From: UBA5287 sp041672395
Lineage (GTDB): Bacteria; Bacteroidota; Bacteroidia; Bacteroidales; Dysgonomonadaceae
DNA length: 39,090 bases
Direction: 5' to 3'
Assembly: GCA_041672395.1 (NCBI GenBank)
Contig: JBAYZS010000019.1
Coordinates: forward strand, 1-39,090
Below are positions 33,550-39,090 of this stretch, one piece after another. The translations under genes and the position numbers were made by a program. The notes beneath the pieces were generated by a model, which was given only the letters and a program-made list of their open reading frames with translations, did not search any database and was not told the DNA's origin. Position 1 is the first letter of the stretch. Each line of letters starts with the position of its first letter.

Positions 33550-34853
33550 TCCAGTTCATTTTGAATTAAATAACTGATAGCTTCAGACGAAGCCGATCCT
33601 GCCGAAAGAATTGAATCAGGGATGTCCATTGGTCCACTTGCCGTACCTGCAACAAAAACACCATCGATATTTGTCTTTGAAGGGCTACCCATTAAGTCGC
33701 ACTGTTCTATAAAATTGAATGGGTCAAACTTAAGTGCTCCATCTTCAAATATGGTGGTTGCACTGAGATTCGATTTTGCTCCTACCGAAAGCACCACCAT
33801 ATCATGTTCAGCTTCTTTTAGAACCCCTTCATTAATATCTTCATATCTCAGGATCAGATTACCATTTTCTTTTTCCGTTATTTTGGCGATTTTTCCTTTG
33901 ATAAAATTCACTCCCATTCCCTTAGCCTGTTGGTAGAATTCTTCAAATCCTTTGCCAAAAGACCGAATATTTATATAATAAATTGTTACATCAGCCATTG
34001 GCAAAGCCCCCATTAGAAGTTGCGCCTGTTTAATGGAATACATGCAGCAAACCTGCGAGCATATTGGATTTCCCACTGTTTTATCGCGCGAGCCCACGCA
34101 CAAAACATAGGCAATTTTATCAGGAACCTTTCCGTCTCCCGGTCGTAAAATTGTGTTGTAAGGACGAGTAGGCGCTATTTCCCGTTCCATTTGCATGGAA
34201 GTGATCACGTTTTTATATTGATTATAACCGTAGCGAGGCATTTCCAACGGATCAAAAAGATTGAAACCTGTTGCCATGATTACGGTTTTTGCATGCAACT
34301 CATAATTTTCCGTCTCCATTGTAAAATCTATACAATGAGTAGGGCATACCTTTTCGCAAGCTCCGCATAAAGTACAATTTTCAATATCAATTGCCGCTGC
34401 TTTTGGGTTAGCGATGCTAAATGGGATGAAAGCTGCTTTTCGTCCAATCAGTCCAAACTGGTACTGATCGCGCACATTTACCGGGCAAGCTTTTTCGCAA
34501 AGTTGACATGCAGTGCAATCTTCCACATGCACGTACCGTGGTTTTTTTGTGATCAGAGCAGTGAACTTATTCTCAGCATTTCTGGTAATGTTTGTCACTT
34601 CACTTTCCGTGAAAATAGTTATATTCTTATGACGTGCAATTTCAGACACTTTGGGTGTGGTAATACATGCTGCACAATCGAGGGTGGGAAAGACTTTACT
34701 CAGCAAAATCATTTTTCCTCCAATAGAACGATCCTTCTCTACCAGCAACACTTTGTAGCCGTTGTTTGCCAGATTCAGCGCTGCTTCGCCACCTGCAATA
34801 CCTGCACCTACAACCAAAGCATCATATTCAATTATTATTTTTTCTTTATTCAT
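33546..34853 (-). CDS. HdrA-like flavoprotein, QmoA type
   Basis: 435 residues starting at the ATG at 34853 (MNKEKIIIEYDALVVGAG). FAD-binding GAGIAGGEAALNL is at about 15-27, and a Cys-containing DCAACITTP at about 60. Two 4Fe-4S motifs follow, CTACQLCEKACPV and CTLCGACEKVCPT (about 112-172), then CSQVCCMYSIKQA in the HdrA manner. The C-terminus VAGTASGPMDIPDS is typical. The shorter length and lack of the HdrA N-terminal domain make it more like QmoA than full HdrA. The preceding gene's TGA overlaps the ATG by one base, so translation is coupled. It likely forms a soluble complex with the longer HdrA-like protein. Confidence 0.92.
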   Translation of the reverse strand: MNKEKIIIEYDALVVGAGIAGGEAALNLANNGYKVLLVEKDRSIGGKMILLSKVFPTLDCAACITTPKVSEIARHKNITIFTESEVTNITRNAENKFTALITKKPRYVHVEDCTACQLCEKACPVNVRDQYQFGLIGRKAAFIPFSIANPKAAAIDIENCTLCGACEKVCPTHCIDFTMETENYELHAKTVIMATGFNLFDPLEMPRYGYNQYKNVITSMQMEREIAPTRPYNTILRPGDGKVPDKIAYVLCVGSRDKTVGNPICSQVCCMYSIKQAQLLMGALPMADVTIYYINIRSFGKGFEEFYQQAKGMGVNFIKGKIAKITEKENGNLILRYEDINEGVLKEAEHDMVVLSVGAKSNLSATTIFEDGALKFDPFNFIEQCDLMGSPSKTNIDGVFVAGTASGPMDIPDSILSAGSASSEAISYLIQNELE

Positions 34854-35266
34854 CAACTATCAGAATGTAATGTTTTTAAGAGGTAATCATTAAAACTGCG
34901 AATATGTTTGACAAAAGCTTCGCTGCATACAGAACAAAGAGCTGCCATTCTTAAACGCGCCGTGTCTATTTCTTTGGTTTTCATTAGTTCATGAGTTATC
35001 GATACCAGTTTTCCTGTTTTCTCCGTACAGGAATCTCCAAATACACAATCACTTCCGTCGGCAGCAATGAAAACTCCGTCGAATCCCTTTTCAAAGGCAT
35101 GAAGAATCCAGCCGGGTTTGATGCCGCTGGAACAAGGTATCGTAATTGTGTAAACCGTTGGTGGATAATGTAATTTCAGAAGACCCGCCATATCAATGGC
35201 AGGGTCTGAAATTTTTTCCGTAGAAAACACCAAAATTTTGGCATTATGTTTTAGTTTAAAGTTCAT
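34853..35266 (-). CDS. MvhD-like iron-sulfur protein (hydrogenase iron-sulfur subunit family)
   Basis: 137 residues of a single MvhD/FrhD-type domain, as fused to the end of QmoB in sulfate reducers. Seen are ILVFSTEK, IPCSSGIKPGWILHAFEKGFDGV with Cys45, and SDCVFGDSC with Cys74 and Cys80. The usual GCxxGxCHY has lost its first Cys (AADGSDC), while extra cysteines occur at 111 and 114 (ALCSVCSEAF). It would carry a 2Fe-2S or other cluster between HdrA partners. ATG at 35266 is preferred; a GTG at 35293 would add nine residues. It overlaps the QmoA-like start by one base (TGATG). Confidence 0.85.
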   Translation of the reverse strand: MNFKLKHNAKILVFSTEKISDPAIDMAGLLKLHYPPTVYTITIPCSSGIKPGWILHAFEKGFDGVFIAADGSDCVFGDSCTEKTGKLVSITHELMKTKEIDTARLRMAALCSVCSEAFVKHIRSFNDYLLKTLHSDS

Positions 35267-35294
35267 AGATGCTAAACCCTTTTTATAGAGCACG

Positions 35295-35546
35295 TTATTT
35301 TTTCTTCATGTACACTTTAAAGTATCCATTTTCTTCTAACGTACCAAGGAATTCGTGACCTTGTTTGTTGCACCATTTAGGAATGTCTGATTTTGTTCCT
35401 TCATCAGCCGAGAGTATTTCCATTACATCACCCGAACCGATTGTTCCAATAGCTTTTTTAGCTTCTAATAACGGGCCAGGGCAAGCCGTACCGCGCGCAT
35501 CAACTGATTTTGCAACGGCCACATTCATTAATTCTTCTGTTGTCAT
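35295..35546 (-). CDS. tusA: TusA-family sulfur carrier protein
   Basis: 83 residues, the typical size. The catalytic Cys22 lies in the CPGP motif (RGTACPGPLLEAKKAI) and the C-terminal half has the beta-alpha-beta pattern with EILSADEGTKSDIPKWC. TusA proteins carry a persulfide on that cysteine and hand sulfur between enzymes. The gene is 28 bases after dsrE2 and 28 before the MvhD-like start, so it belongs to the Hdr/Qmo-like operon. This favours sulfur trafficking to or from the complex over a tRNA-thiolation role, which is inference. Confidence 0.94.
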   Translation of the reverse strand: MTTEELMNVAVAKSVDARGTACPGPLLEAKKAIGTIGSGDVMEILSADEGTKSDIPKWCNKQGHEFLGTLEENGYFKVYMKKK

Positions 35547-35574
35547 AATTTTATTATTTATTATTTATTCTTTA

Positions 35575-36141
35575 TCAAATCATCCATTGCATGGCACTTT
35601 CTCCAGCATCTGCTACAAATGTTGCTGCTCCTGCAATTCGCATATTTGGGTAATCAATCAATTCTTCTTTCTTGAAACCCATAAGGTTCATTGTCATTTC
35701 ACAAATTGTAATCTCAACGCCAAGTTCGCCTGCTTGCTTAAACATTTCGTCAAGCGACATAACGCCTTGTTCTTTCATCAATTTCTTCATTATTACGGGA
35801 CTCATTCCCAACATGTTGTATTTGGACAGTTTGAGTTTGTTTTTACTTTTTGGCAACATCATTCCAAACATCTTTGATATAAAACTCTTTCCTTCTGCTT
35901 TTTTCTTTGGATCACGTAACGCGCTTATTCCCCAAAATGAGAAGAATAATTTTACTTTTGTATCCATCGCCGCCGCTGCTAATGAAATAATCATTCCTGC
36001 CATGATTTTATCCATATCGCCCGATATGATAGCAATCGATAATTGATCTTGACGCGCATTTTCAAGTTGGGTTGTCCGATCTTTTAGGATTTGTAATTCA
36101 GATAAAAGATCTTGCATTGTAACTTCTTTAGAATCTTCCAT
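35575..36141 (-). CDS. DsrE2/DsrE-DsrF-like sulfur-relay protein
   Basis: 188 residues. An N-terminal coiled coil (about 8-32, QDLLSELQILKDRTTQLEN) precedes the DsrE2 domain (about 34-188), with IAIISGDMDKIMAGMIISLAAAAMDTKV-type first strand and helix, FFSFWGISALR, and VEITICEMTMNLMGF with the only cysteine, Cys147. DsrE2-type proteins are found with TusA in sulfur-oxidising and sulfur-trafficking gene clusters and can carry sulfur on a conserved cysteine. It is the first gene of the seven-gene minus-strand operon and is divergent from the Crp/Fnr-type regulator. Identification of the family is confident, its partner less so. Confidence 0.88.
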   Translation of the reverse strand: MEDSKEVTMQDLLSELQILKDRTTQLENARQDQLSIAIISGDMDKIMAGMIISLAAAAMDTKVKLFFSFWGISALRDPKKKAEGKSFISKMFGMMLPKSKNKLKLSKYNMLGMSPVIMKKLMKEQGVMSLDEMFKQAGELGVEITICEMTMNLMGFKKEELIDYPNMRIAGAATFVADAGESAMQWMI

Positions 36142-36238
36142 AATAAGTAGATAATTTTCAGTGATTTATTTATCTACAAATTAAGAGAGAATTTATCGAT
36201 TATTTCTTTTTTATTAAGTGAATAATAATACAATAATT

Positions 36239-36254
36239 TGTGATATGTATCACT
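36239..36254. promoter_or_regulatory. CRP-type operator between the regulator and the Hdr/Qmo-like operon
   Basis: TGTGA (36239-36243), six bases, TCACT (36250-36254) differs from the CRP consensus TGTGA-N6-TCACA only in the last base. GTGAT and ATCAC arms are perfect. It lies 19 bases before the regulator's ATG and about 98 bases before dsrE2, so it could serve both genes. Confidence 0.6.
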
Positions 36255-36272
36255 TTTTCATATCTTTATAGC

Positions 36273-36950
36273 ATGAAGAATGAATGTCTTGATTGTGGTT
36301 GTGTCATGAAATCGGCTGGTACATTTAAAAGTTGTCAGATGGAACAACTTGAGAATAACCATGCTGTCATCAATTTCAATAAAGGTGATTCAATCATTAA
36401 ACAGGGTATGTTCTCTACAAATGTGGTTTTTCTACGAAAGGGTTTGGCAAAGATTCATCTTGCCGGTCCTTATCACGAACAGATTATACGACTGATAAAA
36501 GCCCCTTCATATATGGGGTTACCAACGACCATTGGCAACAAAATAAACCAATATTCAGTTACTGCCGTACTCGATTCAGAAGTGTGCTTTATTGATTTAG
36601 GTGTTTTCCACAGGTTGCTTGAAGAGAACAAAGAGTTTTCATCTTATATTATTCTGGAACTTTGTAAGAGTGAATTAGAAATTTACAAACGTTGTTCCAA
36701 CCGTACCCAAAAACAGACCCGGGGAAATGTCGCCGATGTACTACTTGAATTCTCGGATAATATTTTTGATTCGGACGAATTTATGATGCCTATTTCGCAA
36801 TCTGAAATTGGTAACTGGGTCGATTCGAGTCGAGAAAGTATCAACAGAATTCTGTCGGAATTCATGAACGATGGATTGATTGCCGTGGATGGTAAAAAAG
36901 TAAATATTCTGAATAAACGTTCTCTTATTAAGGTAAGTCAGAACGGATAG
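36273..36950 (+). CDS. Crp/Fnr-family regulator with Fnr-like cysteines
   Basis: 225 residues: N-terminal cysteine-rich stretch (Cys5, Cys8, Cys10, Cys21 in CLDCGC...C), cyclic-nucleotide-like effector domain (about 28-120), dimer helix, and C-terminal winged HTH (about 145-220). VLDSEVCFIDLG places Cys105 where Fnr has Cys122, so a 4Fe-4S oxygen-sensing cluster is plausible. The recognition helix SRESINRIL has Arg187, Glu188 and Arg192 at the CRP DNA-contact positions, with Asn191 where Fnr has Ser212. ATG at 36273 is chosen; a GTG at 36240 would put the operator inside the gene. It is divergent from the sulfur/Hdr operon and is its likely regulator. Confidence 0.9.
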   Translation: MKNECLDCGCVMKSAGTFKSCQMEQLENNHAVINFNKGDSIIKQGMFSTNVVFLRKGLAKIHLAGPYHEQIIRLIKAPSYMGLPTTIGNKINQYSVTAVLDSEVCFIDLGVFHRLLEENKEFSSYIILELCKSELEIYKRCSNRTQKQTRGNVADVLLEFSDNIFDSDEFMMPISQSEIGNWVDSSRESINRILSEFMNDGLIAVDGKKVNILNKRSLIKVSQNG

Positions 36951-36959
36951 AGTAGGAGC

Positions 36960-37685
36960 TTATTCCATTTTTCTTAACCTAACCTCAATACCAGAACCTT
37001 CAAGTTTCTTTTTAATCTGCATTACATCCGTATCTCCAAAATGATAAGGATAAATCACTTTAGGTTTAAACATTTTTGATGCGTTAACAGCTTGATCAAC
37101 CGTCATTGTATAAGGTTGGTTTATCGGGAGGAAAGCGACATCAATATTTTTAAGGTACTTCATTTCGGGAATATCTTCAGTATCTCCGGCTATATAAATT
37201 CGCAAGCCATCAATAGTCAGAATATATCCATTATCACGATGAAGGGGATGAAATTTCTCGTGTTCTTTGGTAGTGTTGTACGCAGGAACAGCTTCAATAC
37301 TAATACTTTTCGTCAATTTTTGTTTGTCGCCATTCTTCATTACTTCTCCCTTGGAAATTATATTGCGACTAGATTGATTCAAAATTAGTCGTGTATCGTT
37401 TTTAGTTGTATTTTCAATTGCTTTATTATCAAGGTGATCGCCATGTTCGTGTGTTATCAATATAAAATCTGCTTTTGGGAATTTTGAATAATCCGTATAC
37501 GACGAAACCGGGTCTATTTGAATATATAAACCATCTACAGAAATCATCAGTGATCCGTGCTTGATAAATGTAATTACTACATCTTTATTACTTTTCGTCT
37601 TGAACGTGTCTGACTCAAAAGAATTTGCAATTGCTAGATTGGTCAACAGAGTTCCCATAATTAGTAAAATATATATCGGTTTCAT
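36960..37685 (-). CDS. Metallo-beta-lactamase fold hydrolase, exported (UlaG-like)
   Basis: 241 residues. A signal peptide (about 1-20, LLIMGTLLTNLAIA) indicates export. The metal-binding THEHGDHLD (HxHxDH) follows, with a later GDTEDIPEM carrying the bridging Asp and YPYHFGDTD carrying a His. The compact size and motif order fit the UlaG-like MBL-fold proteins often annotated as hydrolases of unknown substrate. It is convergent with the Crp/Fnr gene, only 9 bases apart, with no hairpin between. Confidence 0.87.
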   Translation of the reverse strand: MKPIYILLIMGTLLTNLAIANSFESDTFKTKSNKDVVITFIKHGSLMISVDGLYIQIDPVSSYTDYSKFPKADFILITHEHGDHLDNKAIENTTKNDTRLILNQSSRNIISKGEVMKNGDKQKLTKSISIEAVPAYNTTKEHEKFHPLHRDNGYILTIDGLRIYIAGDTEDIPEMKYLKNIDVAFLPINQPYTMTVDQAVNASKMFKPKVIYPYHFGDTDVMQIKKKLEGSGIEVRLRKME

Positions 37686-38002
37686 TGCCTTATTTATTAA
37701 ATTGATTAAGTTTTATTAATTTAAATATAACGTTCTTGTTACTTTTTTGTTGGTATTTGTATATTAAATTTTGAAGAACATAATTTATTGATGTCTAATT
37801 TAGTATATATTAATTTGTTCAAAAAACAGACAATATAGTATCTATTAGTAACAATTAATGGAATTATATTAAATATAATAAATTGTAAATTCGGACAATG
37901 AAAAAAAAAATGCTATACCTTTGGTTTTGTAAAGCATTGTAAATTGCATCATAAATATTGCATTTTTACAATTTAAAAAGTAATTATCTAATGTATAAAA
38001 CG
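37686..38002 (+). other. 317-base gap with promoter for the DUF4382 gene
   Basis: No gene is seen; the sequence is almost all A and T. It contains a TACCTTTG box at 37916-37923 inside a loop formed by AATGCT (37909-37914) and AGCATT (37933-37938), and further short inverted repeats near 37938-37975 (TTGTAAA and TTTACAA). These may structure the leader of the DUF4382 messenger. Confidence 0.5.
37916..37923 (+). promoter_or_regulatory. Candidate -7 box for the DUF4382 lipoprotein gene
   Basis: TACCTTTG, a full match to TAnnTTTG, 79 bases before the chosen ATG. No correctly spaced TTG. Confidence 0.45.
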
Positions 38003-38830
38003 ATGAAAAAGAATTTAACGAGACTTATGTCAATGGTTGCAATAGCTTCCATGATTTTTTTAGGAGTTAGTTGTGAAAATGAAAGCAACAACTCGACTGA
38101 TGGAAAAGCGCAAATTCAATTTAAACTTACAGACGCTCCTTCTTTAGTCTATGATGAAGTGAATATTGACATTCTGGGTGTTTCTGTTGGAATTGGCGAC
38201 GAATTTTATGACGGTCCAGATAGTGTTAAGCTTCAATGGGTTGATTTGACAATAACTGACCCAGGTTTGTATAATTTGTTAGATTACAGAAATGGTGAAA
38301 CAGTGATGTTGGCCGGTAGCTATATTCCTGTTGGAAAAATAAGTCAGGTAAGATTACTTTTAGGGCCAAATAGTAACGTAGTAGTGGACGGTGTTACTTA
38401 TCCACTAACAACACCATCAGCTAATACAAGTGGATTAAAATTTAATTTACACGAAACACTTGAGGCTGATATGATGTATAGTTTTACAATTGATTTTGAT
38501 GCTTCCAAATCTGTTAAGAAAACCGGAAATAACAAATACATTCTTAAGCCAGTTATACGAGCATTTGCTGATACATTTGGCGGTACAATTAAAGGAGTTG
38601 CTTTACCTGCTGAAGCTAATCCATTTGTTCAACTAGTAAAAGGAACAGATACATTAATTTCTCTTCCAGATTTGAATGGCAGATTTCTGTTCCCGGGTTT
38701 AGCTGAAGGAAATTATGAACTAACTGTTATTTCTGCTGATACATTAGGTTATGGAGACTCATTTATAGATGCAGTTCCTGTAATCAATGGACAAATCATG
38801 GATTTGGATACTATCAGATTGGTAAAATAA
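38003..38830 (+). CDS. DUF4382 domain lipoprotein
   Basis: 275 residues. A lipoprotein signal ends in FLGVSC (about residue 24), so it is anchored in the envelope. Residues about 35-185 match the DUF4382 pattern, with AQIQFKLTDAP, VNIDILGVSV and ISQVRLLLGPNSNVVVDG. Residues about 195-275 form a carboxypeptidase regulatory-like beta-sandwich (GTIKGVALP, LPDLNGRFLFPGLAEGNYELTV). The function is unknown; such proteins are thought to be surface binding proteins. An ATG at 37991 (MYKTMKKN) is an alternative; the TTG at 37958 is unlikely. A strong terminator follows. Confidence 0.87.
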   Translation: MKKNLTRLMSMVAIASMIFLGVSCENESNNSTDGKAQIQFKLTDAPSLVYDEVNIDILGVSVGIGDEFYDGPDSVKLQWVDLTITDPGLYNLLDYRNGETVMLAGSYIPVGKISQVRLLLGPNSNVVVDGVTYPLTTPSANTSGLKFNLHETLEADMMYSFTIDFDASKSVKKTGNNKYILKPVIRAFADTFGGTIKGVALPAEANPFVQLVKGTDTLISLPDLNGRFLFPGLAEGNYELTVISADTLGYGDSFIDAVPVINGQIMDLDTIRLVK

Positions 38831-38851
38831 AGTATTAGAAAGATTATTATT

Positions 38852-38882
38852 AAAAAAGCTCCTCGAAAAGGAGCTTTTTTTT
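38852..38882 (+). terminator. Rho-independent terminator after the DUF4382 gene
   Basis: AAAAAAGCTCCT (38852-38863), loop CGAAA, AGGAGCTTTTTTTT (38869-38882). A perfect 12-base stem with a T-run. Confidence 0.95.
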
Positions 38883-38891
38883 GATTTATAG

Positions 38892-38924
38892 AAGTACCAT
38901 TATCGAATTGACAATGGTACTTTT
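38892..38924. terminator. Second hairpin between convergent genes, probably serving the minus-strand gene
   Basis: AAGTACCATT (38892-38901) and AATGGTACTT (38913-38922) with an 11-base loop and TTTT on the plus side. It lies 43 bases beyond the stop of the minus-strand gene at the window edge and may end both units. Confidence 0.6.
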
Positions 38925-38964
38925 GATTTTTTATTCTATTTAAAAGTAATCAGTTAATAGTGAT

Positions 38965-39090
38965 TCATTTCTTTGTAAACCTTAATGCTCTTAAGTTATG
39001 ATCACCACCGTCAAAATAGTATTTCACTCTATGCTTTCCTGCCGGGAAATTGATTGTCAAAGCGGGATTAGGTAACCATCTCCAGCTTCC
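38965..39090 (-). CDS. C-terminus of a CBM6-like protein, partial
   Basis: The last 41 codons of a minus-strand gene whose beginning lies beyond the window. The fragment reads WRWLPNPALTINFPAGKHR, then VKYYFDGGDHNLRALRF, and ends TKK. The Trp near the start, the FPAGKHRVKYYFDGGDHN run and the final RALRF strand match the end of family 6 or 35 carbohydrate-binding modules, so the whole gene is probably a secreted carbohydrate-active enzyme. The catalytic domain cannot be seen. Confidence 0.65.
   Translation of the reverse strand, partial: GSWRWLPNPALTINFPAGKHRVKYYFDGGDHNLRALRFTKK

Noticed and set aside
35365..35877. 170-codon open frame on the plus strand opposite tusA and dsrE2
   Set aside because: It spans two well-identified minus-strand genes, resembles no family and is rich in residues typical of antisense translation. 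A shadow.
1..39090. CRISPR arrays, tRNA or rRNA genes, IS elements
   Set aside because: No array of regularly spaced repeats, no T-loop GGTTCGAATCC-like pattern with a cloverleaf, and no transposase frame were seen by eye; short or divergent RNA genes could still be missed.

Overview
The window is a stretch of AT-rich chromosome from a member of the Bacteroidota, most likely an anaerobic Bacteroidales relative (Paludibacter or Dysgonomonadaceae-like; the genus is inference). Evidence for this: many transcription units have a TAnnTTTG box (the Bacteroidota sigma -7 element) 20-130 bases before the start codon; clear Shine-Dalgarno sites are rare; Rho carries the long charged insert typical of the phylum; and families largely confined to it occur (DUF6340, DUF5715, 610-residue TrkH, fur-purA and pepT-gcvT pairs). 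No tRNA, rRNA, CRISPR array, IS element or prophage was seen.

Layout. 1-5.3 kb: 3' part of pepT, gcvT, a flippase-like membrane protein, an SDR, a GNAT acetyltransferase and a short CDF-like transporter. 5.3-12.3 kb: a secreted GHL10-type hydrolase, a Fur-family regulator followed by purA, a YugP-like membrane zinc peptidase, and a trkH-trkA potassium uptake operon. 12.4-16.4 kb (minus): C69 dipeptidase, phosphohexomutase and methylglyoxal synthase, apparently one operon. 16.5-21.9 kb (plus): ftsB/divIC, a four-helix membrane protein overlapping xerD, then dnaN, a DnaQ-like exonuclease, a DUF5715 lipoprotein and truA. 21.9-25.9 kb (minus): a DUF3267 zinc-binding membrane protein, rho and a DUF6340 lipoprotein. 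26.2-29.9 kb (plus): etfB, etfA and an acyl-CoA dehydrogenase ending at a strong terminator. 30.4-36.1 kb (minus): a seven-gene operon described below. 36.3-39.1 kb: a Crp/Fnr regulator, a metallo-beta-lactamase-fold protein, a DUF4382 lipoprotein and the C-terminus of a CBM6-like protein.

The most interesting region is 30.4-36.95 kb. A tightly packed operon encodes DsrE2, TusA, an MvhD-like iron-sulfur protein, two HdrA-like flavoproteins, a small winged-helix protein and a membrane HdrC-HdrE (QmoC-like) fusion. There is no HdrB, no AprAB and no DsrAB in the window. It looks like a quinone-linked Qmo/Hdr-type electron-transfer complex wired to sulfur-carrier proteins. A divergent regulator has an Fnr-like cysteine set (CxxC near the N-terminus plus a cysteine aligning with Fnr Cys122), and the intergenic region holds a near-consensus CRP-type palindrome, TGTGA-N6-TCACT. 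The etfBA-acd operon lies convergently beside it, so about 10 kb is devoted to flavin and iron-sulfur electron transfer.

Other points: EtfA has Tyr in place of the flavin-site Arg of the GGRG motif; the CDF-like transporter has a predicted Asp-Asp-Cys-Asp metal site; the DUF5715 lipoprotein carries an LAS-peptidase-like zinc signature; and three intergenic regions hold unexplained tandem repeats or palindromes.
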